A stretch of DNA of 29,776 bases from Calidifonticultor sp964387355 (GTDB lineage: Bacteria; Actinomycetota; Humimicrobiia; Humimicrobiales; Humimicrobiaceae), in assembly GCA_964387355.1 (NCBI GenBank), contig CAYLWJ010000171.1, positions 1 through 29,776 of the forward strand. The letters are read 5' to 3'. The notes beneath the pieces are model-generated. The model saw only the letters and a list, made by a program, of their open reading frames with translations, was not told the origin of the DNA and did no database searches. This document shows positions 23,179 to 29,776 of the stretch, piece after piece. A program made the position numbers and the translations under genes. The stretch's first letter is position 1; each line of letters begins with the position of its first letter.

Positions 23179-24432
23179 ATGAATATTAAATTTGTTAAAT
23201 TTATAGAGCCTTATAAAAAATTGCCTCGCAATGTTTATATCTTATTCTTTGCTAATGTAATAAATTCAGCAGGAAATTTTATCTATCCATTTTTAGCAAT
23301 GTTTTTAACAATTAAACTTGGCTATAGTGAATATTTTGCTGGGGTTGTGTTAACAGTTGTAATAATAGCAGAAAGTGTTGGAAAGTTAATAGGTGGAAAG
23401 TTATCAGATTTATTTGGAAGAAAAATAGTAATTATTATTTTAAGTTTTATTGGGTCTTTTTTTTATCTTGCCATAGCATTTTTAAATAATCAAATTTTAG
23501 TTACATTTTTAATTATTTTTGGGGGTTTTATAAAATCAGGGGCATTTCCAGCAATCAATGCTTTAATTATTGATTCAACAACAAGAAAAAGCCGAAACGA
23601 TGCATTTTCATTAATTTATTTAGCACAGAATTTAGGCTTTGCAGTAGGACCTTTAACAGCTGGATTTTTGTTTTTAAATTATATTCAATTAATTTTTTTA
23701 ATTGATGCAATAACAACAATTATAGCTGTAATTCCAATAATTATTTTTGTTAAGGAAAGCCTGCATGTAAAAACTGGTATATATTTAACCAAAGGTAATG
23801 TTCCAATAAATGAAAAACCCCAAAGTGGAAGTACTATAAGGGTATTTTTTAAAAGGCCTGTTTTATATGGATTTGCTTTAATATCAATTATTTTTTCTTT
23901 TGTTTATGTCCAATCAACTTTTAGTCTCCCAATTTATTTAGAAGAAATATTTAAAGAAAGTGGGCCAAAGCTGTATGGGATATTAATGACTGTAAATGCT
24001 GTTATAGTAATAATAATGACAATATTTATAATATCTGCAATTAAAAAAAATAATCCAATTTTAAACATAAGTGTTGCTGGAATTTTATTTGCTGCTGGCT
24101 TTGGTATGTTGTTTTATTCAAAAATATTTATTTTATTTATTATTTCAACAATAATTTGGACAATTGGTGAAATAATAAGCTCTGTTAGTTCAAATGTTTT
24201 AGTTGCAAATTATTCACCAATTACTCACAGAGGCAGATTTAATGCAATAATATATTTTATAAATGGTATTGGTTTTTCACTTGGGCCGTTGTTTGCTGGT
24301 TTATTTATAAAATATATTGGGCTAAAAAATGTGTGGACTTTAATATTTTTCCTGTCAATTTTTGCTTCCATACTGATGTTACTTCTTTTTTATTTAGAAA
24401 AGTATTATAATTACAACTTAAATAGTAAATAA
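23179..24432 (+). CDS. Major facilitator superfamily transporter
   Basis: The 417-residue protein has about twelve hydrophobic segments in two halves. The MFS motif A lies between helices 2 and 3 (GGKLSDLFGRK at 72-82), and a GAFPAINALIIDSTTRKSRNDAFSLIYLAQNLGFAVGP stretch (partly quoted) around 118-155 forms the helix 4-5 signature of drug/H+ antiporter-like members. The second half begins at about 205 after a hydrophilic linker, and includes NVLVANYSPITHRGRFNAI, the typical helix 10-11 loop. It most resembles single-component multidrug exporters of the YdhP/YqgE-like MFS group, but the substrate is not known. There is no Shine-Dalgarno before ATG 23179. It is a single gene. Confidence 0.92.
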   Translation: MNIKFVKFIEPYKKLPRNVYILFFANVINSAGNFIYPFLAMFLTIKLGYSEYFAGVVLTVVIIAESVGKLIGGKLSDLFGRKIVIIILSFIGSFFYLAIAFLNNQILVTFLIIFGGFIKSGAFPAINALIIDSTTRKSRNDAFSLIYLAQNLGFAVGPLTAGFLFLNYIQLIFLIDAITTIIAVIPIIIFVKESLHVKTGIYLTKGNVPINEKPQSGSTIRVFFKRPVLYGFALISIIFSFVYVQSTFSLPIYLEEIFKESGPKLYGILMTVNAVIVIIMTIFIISAIKKNNPILNISVAGILFAAGFGMLFYSKIFILFIISTIIWTIGEIISSVSSNVLVANYSPITHRGRFNAIIYFINGIGFSLGPLFAGLFIKYIGLKNVWTLIFFLSIFASILMLLLFYLEKYYNYNLNSK

Positions 24433-24488
24433 TATTTTAAATAGGAAATAGTATTTAAAAATATAAGCAATAATAGGGGAGATGTAAA

Positions 24489-25331
24489 TTGAATAATTTA
24501 ATGCAGGGTGAGCCAAAAAACAACGAAGCTAATATTAAAGCTGATAATAAAGCTAATAAGAAAGCTGATAATGTTTTTAATAATGGTTTTCAAAACTTAA
24601 AAGCAAAAAAATCACTTGGAAATAAGTTAGTAATATTTGGAGTTATAATAGGTTTATGCATAATAATTTCAGCAACTATAGCTTCAATGACTTTTTATTT
24701 TGTTAGGACGAAAAACGAAACTTTAACTGTAACAGGTTCAGTAAAACAGAAAGTTACTTCTGATTTAGTTAAGTGGAAAGGCGTTTTTGAAAGAACTGTG
24801 CCTGCTGAAGAGTTAAAAGCAGGTTATGCACAAATGAAACAAGATCATGAACTGGTATTGCAGTTTTTTAAAGACAATGGTTTCAATCCGGAGCAGGTTT
24901 TAATTACGCCAGTCTTTATGGAAGCACCTTTTCAATATGACCCTAATGCTCCAAAAGAATATATACTCAGGCAATATGTTGAAATTCAATCAGATAAGGT
25001 TATGGCTGTAACAGACATGGCACAAAATGTCGGAGTTCTTATTGACAAAGGTGTAATTTTTTCAACATATTCTCTTGAATATTATTATACAAAACTTCCT
25101 GAGCTAAGAATTGCGTTACTTAAAGATGCAGTAGCTGATGCAAAACAGCGTGCCCAGAAAATTGCAGAAAGCACAGGACTTCAAGTTGGCTCAATAAAGT
25201 CAGCAAACGCTGGTGTTGTTCAAGTTCTTCAGGTAAATTCAACAGACATATCTGATTATGGGGCTTATGATACAAGCACTATTGAGAAGGAAGTAATGGT
25301 AACAGTTACTGCTATTTTTAATTTAAAGTAA
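24489..25331 (+). CDS. SIMPL-domain (DUF541) membrane-anchored protein, TTG start
   Basis: The 280-residue protein has a hydrophilic N-terminus with repeated KADNKANKKADN-type residues, one membrane helix at about 46-71, and a SIMPL/DUF541 domain at about 78-280. The domain shows the LTVTGSVKQKVTSDLVKWK strand, the FFKDNGFNPEQVLITPVF segment, the ELRIALLKDAVADAKQRAQKIAESTGL helix and the terminal VMVTVTAIFNLK strand. SIMPL proteins are extracytoplasmic oligomers linked to stress tolerance, with no settled activity. The start is TTG 24489: GGGGAG at 24476-24481 is 7 nt away, whereas for the ATG at 24501 the spacing would be 19 nt. It lies 56 bp after the MFS gene and may share its message. Confidence 0.9.
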   Translation: MNNLMQGEPKNNEANIKADNKANKKADNVFNNGFQNLKAKKSLGNKLVIFGVIIGLCIIISATIASMTFYFVRTKNETLTVTGSVKQKVTSDLVKWKGVFERTVPAEELKAGYAQMKQDHELVLQFFKDNGFNPEQVLITPVFMEAPFQYDPNAPKEYILRQYVEIQSDKVMAVTDMAQNVGVLIDKGVIFSTYSLEYYYTKLPELRIALLKDAVADAKQRAQKIAESTGLQVGSIKSANAGVVQVLQVNSTDISDYGAYDTSTIEKEVMVTVTAIFNLK

Positions 25332-25333
25332 TC

Positions 25334-25377
25334 TTTAATTTGAAGTATGAAGTAATTTTTAATTTGAAGTAATTTTT
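25334..25377. repeat. Tandem duplication (24-bp period) after the SIMPL gene
   Basis: TTTAATTTGAAGTA starts at 25334 and again at 25358, and AGTAATTTTTAA words surround it. It fills most of the 98-bp gap between the convergent SIMPL and glycosyltransferase genes. No GC-rich terminator is seen there. Confidence 0.6.
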
Positions 25378-25429
25378 AAAATATTTTTATTTTTTTAATT
25401 TAGTATTTTTTAATATTTTTATAAGTATT

Positions 25430-26653
25430 TTAAAATAAGAACTTTAAAAAATTATCTTTTACCAGTTTTAGCTGATCTTCTTTTCTTACATCATAGGTTC
25501 TACCTTTCCAATACACTCCACTTTTACTTTTGCTTTTTACCATTGAGTGAATTGATATTAAAAGAAGGTAAACTACAGATATTGGAAATAAGAAAATATC
25601 GATGAAGCGATTTTTAAACCTAATTGTTTGTATAAGTTTTAATAAAAGGATAATAAAAATTTGCCCAATAATTAAACTTAGAAGTTTTTGCGGGAAGTCC
25701 AATAAGAAAATACCTAAAGGCAGTAAAATAAAAGGCAGCAAAAAAACAAGAAAAACAATGATTGTAATAAAGCTTTGTATAATTATATTATAATCAAATA
25801 CGGCAGCTAAAACTTTAGAGTAGCCTTTAATTACTTCATTTAAGTTTTTATACATTCTACAGTAAAAATTATTTTTACCGTCAAAAATCATGAATTTATA
25901 CCCATGTCTTTTTACTTGTTTTGAAATGTGAATGTCTTCTAAAATTTCTTTTCTTACAGAAAAATGTCCGCCTATCTTTTCATACACACTTTTTTTAAAA
26001 AGCATAAACTGTCCTATTGCAGTACAAAATAGTGGATTTTTTGACTTTAAAACCAATAAAAGTGGTAAAAAAGCTAATAAAAAATAATTTGCAAATGGCA
26101 CCATCATCCTTTCATGAAAGGATACGGTAATCTGTCTTGCAAATACTGAAATTGCATCAAAATTATTTTCAAGCAATGCTGAAATTGATGCAGAAATAGA
26201 ATTTTTAAAATGTAAAGTATCAGCATCTGTAAAGAGAAAGAACTCTCCTTTTGCAGCATCAGCTAACTGCTGGCAGGCAAAGCTTTTACCAAGCCAGTCA
26301 TTAGGCAAAGGCTTACCCTCTATAAGTTTTATATTTTTATACTTTTCAGCATAGTTTTTAACTATTTGTGCGGTATCATCAGTAGAGTTGTCATCTAAAA
26401 CTAAAATTTCATAATTTGGATAATCCTGTCTTATAAGAGACCTAAGACATCGCCTTATATTCTTTGATTCATTTCTTGCAGGGATTAATATTGATATTAA
26501 TGGGAAAAAAGATTTTATATTTTTAAAAAAACTGCAATTTGAAATATTGTAATTTGAGATATCTTTAAATAAATAGTTATTAATTAAAAAATTAATAAAA
26601 ACTATAATAAGTGCAATAAAGATTACTGAATTGTATAATATTAAAATGTTCAT
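25430..26653 (-). CDS. Membrane-bound family 2 glycosyltransferase (CrtQ-like)
   Basis: The 407-residue protein has an N-terminal membrane helix (about 6-24), a GT-A catalytic domain (about 52-265) and two or more C-terminal helices. Catalytic features: ILIPARNES (55-63), LVLDDNSTDDT with Asp87-Asp88, the metal-binding FTDADT (Asp143, Asp145), and LEDIHISKQVKRHG, the acceptor-side ED motif. The KPLPNDWLGKSFACQQLA stretch and the terminal SGVYWKGRTYDV occur in the glycosyltransferase group that includes diaponeurosporenoate and other lipid-linked glycosyltransferases. It probably transfers a sugar to a lipid or isoprenoid acceptor at the cytoplasmic membrane, which is inference. No carotenoid genes are nearby. 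Its promoter appears to be leaderless. Confidence 0.88.
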   Translation of the reverse strand: MNILILYNSVIFIALIIVFINFLINNYLFKDISNYNISNCSFFKNIKSFFPLISILIPARNESKNIRRCLRSLIRQDYPNYEILVLDDNSTDDTAQIVKNYAEKYKNIKLIEGKPLPNDWLGKSFACQQLADAAKGEFFLFTDADTLHFKNSISASISALLENNFDAISVFARQITVSFHERMMVPFANYFLLAFLPLLLVLKSKNPLFCTAIGQFMLFKKSVYEKIGGHFSVRKEILEDIHISKQVKRHGYKFMIFDGKNNFYCRMYKNLNEVIKGYSKVLAAVFDYNIIIQSFITIIVFLVFLLPFILLPLGIFLLDFPQKLLSLIIGQIFIILLLKLIQTIRFKNRFIDIFLFPISVVYLLLISIHSMVKSKSKSGVYWKGRTYDVRKEDQLKLVKDNFLKFLF

Positions 26654-27031
26654 AATTAAAAGTATATTGCTTTTTATCTTTATCTACAAGTTTTTTAATA
26701 ATTTGTGTTAAAATCTAAAATTTTCTGATAAGAAATAAATAAATGAACTAAAATGAATTATGTAAAAATCACTAAATACTTATATAAGGCATAGTTCTAT
26801 TATAAATAGGAGAGCAAAATCCTTTAAAATTATGCAATATTATTCTAGATAGCAAAAACCTGACAAGATTATTTAAAAATATTTTTACTTTTCTTATTTA
26901 AATTTAAAAAATAAATTATAATAGAGAATAACAAAAGGTTGAACTATTATTATACTGATTGATATTAAACTAAAAGCTTTATTGGATTAAAATATTAAAT
27001 AAAATATAAATAATTTCAATAATTTAATTTT
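26654..27031. other. Divergent intergenic region between the glycosyltransferase and the following membrane-protein gene
   Basis: AT-rich sequence of 378 bp with no gene-like frame above about 15 codons. It holds the leaderless-type promoter above, and TTGGAT (26982-26987) with TATAAA (27005-27010) at 17 bp spacing, a reasonable plus-strand promoter for the 27032 gene. Confidence 0.5.
26661..26689 (-). promoter_or_regulatory. Leaderless-type promoter of the glycosyltransferase
   Basis: On the minus strand TTGTAG (26684-26689) is followed after 17 bp by TATACT (26661-26666), and the -10 ends 7 nt before the A of the ATG at 26653. The message would therefore start at or next to the start codon. 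No Shine-Dalgarno is present. Confidence 0.5.
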
Positions 27032-27955
27032 ATGAATAATATGAAGAATTCAAAAAAAAGTCCTGCAGAAAGCTTTGCCGATATGGTTAAAGAATTTGGA
27101 AGTTCAATAGCAGAGATTTTTAATGATCCCAATCTAAGCAAGAAAGCCAGAGAATTTGGACAGTCAGCTGTTTCATCTGCAAAGGCATTTACAGATAGAT
27201 TTAAAGATGAAGAAGTAAAAAATAAATTTAAAGAATTTGCTAATGCAGCTAAAGTCTTTGGTGAAAGCGTTGTAGACTATTTTAAAGAAGAAAAAAAAGA
27301 AAAAAATAAAGACAATGATAATACCGATCAAAATATCAATCAAAATATAAGTATAAATACCAATCAGAATGGTAATCAAAATGGTAATGATAAAATAATA
27401 GATAATATCAAAGAAAATAAGGAAATAATAATTGAGAATGAGAGCAAAGTTGATAAACATGGCAAATCAGAAACAAACAATAAAGGCCGTAGTGCAAGAA
27501 TCACAGGTTATATTTTTGCAATTGCTTGGAACATAATTTTTTTAATTTTTTTTAATTTTTTTAATAATTATATTGCATACTATAAATTTGATTATATAAA
27601 AAACTCATGGACAATAACCCCGCTTTTAACAGATGCTTTTAACTTATGGCTGCCGATATTAAATGTATGTCTTGCAGTCTCAATAATAGGCAATATAATT
27701 CTAATAATTAATGATAGCTTTTATTTTGATAACATTACAAACATAGTAATGAATCTTTTTGGAATATCTGTTGTAACATCTTTATTAAAACTTTTTCCTA
27801 TAAATTTTGGATTAATTCCATATTCAAATTTTATTTCTATTACTTTGCCAATTATTATTACAATAGTTCTAATTTTAATTATTATTGGTTTATCAATAAG
27901 TGTAATAACTAGGGTAATAAAGGTTATTTTTAAATTGCTAAAAGTTGTCCAGTAA
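27032..27955 (+). CDS. Unrecognised membrane protein with amphipathic N-terminal region and four C-terminal helices
   Basis: I do not recognise this 307-residue protein. Residues 10-88 are predicted helical and contain recurring EFG/KEF blocks (VKEFGSS at 19-25, REFGQS at 40-45, FKEFANAAKVFGES at 66-79) with Ala, Lys and Phe in an amphipathic pattern. Residues 89-155 are a disordered Asn/Lys/Gln/Glu-rich linker. Residues 157-292 hold four hydrophobic segments, at about 157-182, 205-227, 236-255 and 266-292, with no charged catalytic residues that I can identify. It has no signal peptide, so the N-terminal domain is probably cytoplasmic. The ATG has no Shine-Dalgarno; a second in-frame ATG is at 27041. 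It stands alone, between long intergenic gaps. Confidence 0.75.
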   Translation: MNNMKNSKKSPAESFADMVKEFGSSIAEIFNDPNLSKKAREFGQSAVSSAKAFTDRFKDEEVKNKFKEFANAAKVFGESVVDYFKEEKKEKNKDNDNTDQNINQNISINTNQNGNQNGNDKIIDNIKENKEIIIENESKVDKHGKSETNNKGRSARITGYIFAIAWNIIFLIFFNFFNNYIAYYKFDYIKNSWTITPLLTDAFNLWLPILNVCLAVSIIGNIILIINDSFYFDNITNIVMNLFGISVVTSLLKLFPINFGLIPYSNFISITLPIIITIVLILIIIGLSISVITRVIKVIFKLLKVVQ

Positions 27956-28427
27956 GATAATTTGCCAGACTACCTAAAAGCAATTTTTCTAGTTTTTGCT
28001 AATAATATTTTACATATAGGGTGAATTGTTGAATTGCTTTACGGAGTTTTAAAAAATTTGAAAAACAATTCTGAAGTGTAAACATTTAATAAGTGTCTTT
28101 AAAAGTTTTCTTCATTCAACCTTTCATATAAAAATTAAAATTTTAAATAGTTTAATTAATTATAATATTAATAATTTTTTATGTTATTTTATTAACTAAA
28201 AAATATTAAAAAGTATTGTTTAATTATTGACATCATTTAATTTATATGTAATAATACATCTAAATATACAATAATATATATTAAAATAAATACTTATTTT
28301 GATATAAATATTATAAATATAATTAATTGTAAGTTTATCAACGGTTTTGTATAAATCCTAAACTTAGTTTTTTAAAAATTTCAAAATTTATTTTAAAACT
28401 AAAAATAGGTAAACAGGTGAAGCTGAA
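27956..28427. other. Long AT-rich intergenic region before the small HTH gene
   Basis: This 472-bp stretch has no convincing coding frame. GAATTGTT (28023-28030) and AACAATTC (28064-28071) form an 8-bp inverted repeat around a 33-nt interior. A good promoter lies at 28227-28255. Between it and the HTH gene a leader of about 165 nt contains an AT-only hairpin, TTAGTTTT (28364-28371) with AAAACTAA (28395-28402). Confidence 0.5.
28227..28255 (+). promoter_or_regulatory. Promoter upstream of the small HTH gene
   Basis: TTGACA at 28227-28232 is a perfect -35; after 17 bp comes AATAAT (28250-28255), with the extended -10 TGT at 28247-28249. This is one of the best sigma-A type promoters in the window. 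The start codon is 173 bp downstream of the -10, so the leader is long. Confidence 0.6.
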
Positions 28428-28652
28428 ATGGAAAATTTTTATAGAGTTGATGAAGTAGCAGAAATTTTTAAAGTAAAACCAATTACAATTAGAAAGTGGT
28501 GCAAAAACGGTTTGATTAAAGCTAAAAAATTTGGGAAAAGCTGGTATATTTTTAAGGATAGCCTTAAAGACATGATAACCCCATCTGATAATGAATTAAA
28601 AAATAAAAAATTATCTAATAAAGCAAATGCATCTGTAATTATAGAAAGTTAA
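28428..28652 (+). CDS. Small excisionase/MerR-type helix-turn-helix protein
   Basis: A 74-residue DNA-binding protein. Residues 5-50 form an HTH_17 or excisionase-like domain: YRVDEVAEIFKVKPITIRKWCKNGLIKAKKFGKSWYIFKDSL (partly quoted as family pattern YRVDEVAEIF, IRKWCKNG, GKSWYI). The winged HTH is followed by a hydrophilic tail without motif. Such proteins serve as phage excisionases, plasmid or conjugative-element regulators, or BldC-like developmental regulators; there is no integrase or phage gene here, so a regulator role is the better guess. AGGTGA at 28415-28420 is 7 nt before ATG 28428. It sits alone between a 472-bp and a 496-bp gap. Confidence 0.85.
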   Translation: MENFYRVDEVAEIFKVKPITIRKWCKNGLIKAKKFGKSWYIFKDSLKDMITPSDNELKNKKLSNKANASVIIES

Positions 28653-28743
28653 ACAGCTTTTTTTGAATAATTAACGAAAGTTATTTAGTATTTTTTTTTG
28701 ATATTTTTTAGACTTAATATTTTTAATACCTTTTTTCTGTTTA

Positions 28744-28781
28744 TTTTTCAATATGTTTGGCATTTTTCAATATGTTTGGCA
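28744..28781. repeat. Perfect 19-bp tandem duplication
   Basis: TTTTTCAATATGTTTGGCA occurs at 28744-28762 and again at 28763-28781 without mismatch, in the gap between the HTH gene and padR. Confidence 0.9.
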
Positions 28782-28792
28782 TTATTTTTTAA

Positions 28793-28918
28793 AACAAATA
28801 TCATATTAATGCTTTTATTGGTTTTATTTGTCTATGCCTCATACTTTTTCTTGCTTTAATGGTTGTCATACTTGGTTCAGCTGCAATAAGAATGTGGATA
28901 CTTCAAAATTATTCATAA
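28793..28918 (+). pseudogene. Possible 3' remnant of a membrane-protein gene
   Basis: A frame without a proper start codon is open from 28793 to the TAA at 28916-28918. Its translation is a strongly hydrophobic segment (AFIGFICLCLILFLALMVVI) followed by an amphipathic basic end (AAIRMWILQNYS), which resembles the last helix and tail of a polytopic membrane protein. The stretch is richer in G+C than its neighbours. I cannot assign the parent family with confidence; the end of a transporter is one possibility. It may also be chance, since hydrophobic frames are common in T-rich DNA. Confidence 0.3.
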
Positions 28919-28956
28919 TGCCCTAACCTTTTTTATAAAAAATATATATTTTTTTG

Positions 28957-28985
28957 AATAATACCTTGCATTGCAAGGTATTATT
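28957..28985. promoter_or_regulatory. Near-perfect palindromic operator upstream of the padR-DUF1700 pair
   Basis: Arms AATAATACCTTGCA (28957-28970) and TGCAAGGTATTATT (28972-28985) are exact complements around a single T at 28971. It covers the -35 and spacer of the promoter for the padR gene, so a repressor bound here would block transcription. PadR is the natural candidate for the ligand. Confidence 0.75.
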
Positions 28986-28994
28986 TGTTATAAT
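28966..28994 (+). promoter_or_regulatory. Promoter of the padR-DUF1700 operon
   Basis: TTGCAT (28966-28971) and perfect TATAAT (28989-28994) are 17 bp apart, and the -10 is extended by TGT at 28986-28988. The leader is about 148 nt of AT-rich sequence with no gene. The 496-bp gap 28653-29148 holds this promoter, its operator, the 19-bp duplication and the membrane-protein remnant. Confidence 0.7.
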
Positions 28995-29148
28995 AACAGT
29001 TGTATTTAGTTTAATTTAATTTAAATAATTTAATGCAAAAATTTTATAATAATGAAAAATTTTTATAAGTTTTAAATTAACATAACTATATTTATTAATA
29101 ATTGGATTTTTTATATATTTAATTTTACTAAAACAAGAGGTATAGAAT

Positions 29149-29472
29149 ATGAATGCGCAGTTTAAAAAGGGTATACTTGAACTCTGTGTACTAGCGCTGC
29201 TAATTGATAAAGATAGGTATGGTTATGATTTAGTAAATGAGATTTCAAAAAATATTGAAATTTCTGAGGGAACTATTTATCCGCTCCTTAGACGTTTAAA
29301 AAATGTTGGCTATGTTACCACATACCTTCAGGAATCCAGCGAAGGTGCTCCCAGAAAATATTATAGATTAACACAAAAAGGTAAAAAAGTTACCGAAAGT
29401 TTAAAAAAAGATTGGTTTGGATTTGTTAAAAAAGTTAATAGCTTACTTGGGGGTGAGGTTTTTAATGAATAA
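29149..29472 (+). CDS. PadR family transcriptional regulator (paired with DUF1700)
   Basis: A short PadR of 107 residues with the complete winged helix: KKGILELCVLALLIDKDRYGYDLV (helix 1-2, family signature), ISEGTIYPLLRRLKNVGYV as recognition helix at about 38-55, and APRKYYRLTQKGKKV as wing. This is the PadR class that precedes DUF1700 and DUF4097 genes in many Bacillota, where it acts as an autorepressor. The palindrome over its promoter fits. AAGAGGT at 29135-29141 is 7 nt upstream of ATG 29149. It overlaps the next gene by 8 bp. Confidence 0.93.
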   Translation: MNAQFKKGILELCVLALLIDKDRYGYDLVNEISKNIEISEGTIYPLLRRLKNVGYVTTYLQESSEGAPRKYYRLTQKGKKVTESLKKDWFGFVKKVNSLLGGEVFNE

Positions 29473-29776
29473 AAGGCAATTTTTAGAAAAACTTCAAAAA
29501 AATTTATCTGGCCTGCCAAAGGAAGAGATAGATGACGTAATATCTGATTTTGAAGAATATTTTGAAATAGGCAGTGAAAGAAATAGGTCCGAAGAAGATA
29601 TACTAAAAGCTTTTGGAGATCCTAAACTTCTTGCACAGCAGATAAAAGCTGAATCTTTTATAAAAAAGGCAGAACAAAATATAAGCAGTCATGCTATTAT
29701 AAAAGCCGTTTTTACAACAATTGGGCTAAGTTTTTTTAATTTAATTGTAATCTTGCCGGTATTTTTGCTAATAGTT
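29465..29776 (+). CDS. DUF1700/HAAS-domain membrane protein, N-terminal part (runs off the window)
   Basis: The frame starts at ATG 29465 inside the padR gene and is open to the window end (104 codons). It begins NKRQFLEKLQKNLSGLPKEEIDDVISDFEEYFEIG and contains AFGDPKLLAQQIKAE, the HAAS/DUF1700 pattern, here on the cytoplasmic side. A membrane helix begins at about residue 83 (VFTTIGLSFFNLIVILPVFLLIV). GGTGAGG just upstream is a good Shine-Dalgarno. The partner of this domain in related operons is PadR itself or a DUF4097 envelope protein; the rest of the gene and anything after it lie outside the window. Confidence 0.88.
   Translation, partial: MNKRQFLEKLQKNLSGLPKEEIDDVISDFEEYFEIGSERNRSEEDILKAFGDPKLLAQQIKAESFIKKAEQNISSHAIIKAVFTTIGLSFFNLIVILPVFLLIV

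Noticed and set aside
26930..26968. TTGAAC and a -10-like TATTAA upstream of the 27032 gene
   Set aside because: The -10 has 4 of 6 matches at 18 bp spacing, and TTGGAT-N17-TATAAA nearer the gene is the better candidate.
27173..27460. A 95-codon minus-strand frame opposite the 27032 gene
   Set aside because: It is the complement of the Asn/Lys-rich linker, giving Ile/Phe-rich nonsense; a typical shadow.
28014..28130. Imperfect inverted ends (ATATAGGGTGAAT against ATTCAACCTTTCATAT) suggesting another small element
   Set aside because: The match needs two gaps and several mismatches, no second copy is in the window, and AT-rich DNA gives such pairs easily.
1..29776. CRISPR arrays, tRNA, rRNA, prophage or plasmid origin genes
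   Set aside because: No regularly spaced repeats, cloverleaf sequences or relevant protein families were seen on either strand.

Overview
This is a very AT-rich bacterial window (roughly 27-30% G+C by eye) with long runs of A and T, Lys/Asn/Ile-heavy proteins and many A/T-only intergenic stretches. Several gene families point to a Bacillota-like or related monoderm-type lineage: a SigI/RsgI sigma-antisigma pair, a YhaM-type exoribonuclease, PadR followed by a DUF1700 protein, and a DUF4349 lipoprotein. Without phylogeny I cannot place it more precisely; an uncultured deep-branching lineage is equally possible. The window looks chromosomal, with housekeeping genes (grpE, eno, surE, yhaM). I found no phage, plasmid, CRISPR, rRNA or tRNA locus.

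Layout. 1-2914 (+): the 3' end of a cell-wall amidase, an AcuC/HDAC-type deacetylase, an overlapping small lipoprotein and grpE. 3019-6744 (+): LemA, a TPM-domain membrane protein, SigI and an RsgI-like antisigma factor, the middle pair overlapping by 7 bp; this looks like one envelope-stress module. 7009-8049 (+): a DUF4349 lipoprotein. 8301-14516 (-): a PadR-led operon of six genes, with PadR, a MacA-like lipoprotein adaptor, MacB-type ATPase and permease, then a second exporter of the DrrAB/NatAB type. 14817-18722 (+): enolase, SurE and YhaM. 18759-21596 (-): a CoA-disulfide reductase/NADH oxidase-like flavoprotein and a DUF362 protein with two 4Fe-4S clusters. 21826-27955: mixed single genes (DUF5661, HAD hydrolase, MFS, SIMPL, membrane glycosyltransferase, an unrecognised four-helix membrane protein). 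28428-29776 (+): a small excisionase-type HTH protein, a degenerate membrane-protein remnant, then PadR and the start of a DUF1700 gene under a palindrome-covered promoter.

Non-coding content. Two nearly identical elements of about 110 bp with terminal inverted repeats (6800-6909 and 16300-16408) look like MITEs. A separate 142-bp region (8108-8249) has 15-bp perfect terminal inverted repeats enclosing several hairpins. Both PadR genes have dyads at or near recognisable promoters. Short perfect tandem duplications (9 to 24 bp) recur in and between genes. Many starts lack a Shine-Dalgarno, and one (the glycosyltransferase) has the geometry of a leaderless promoter.
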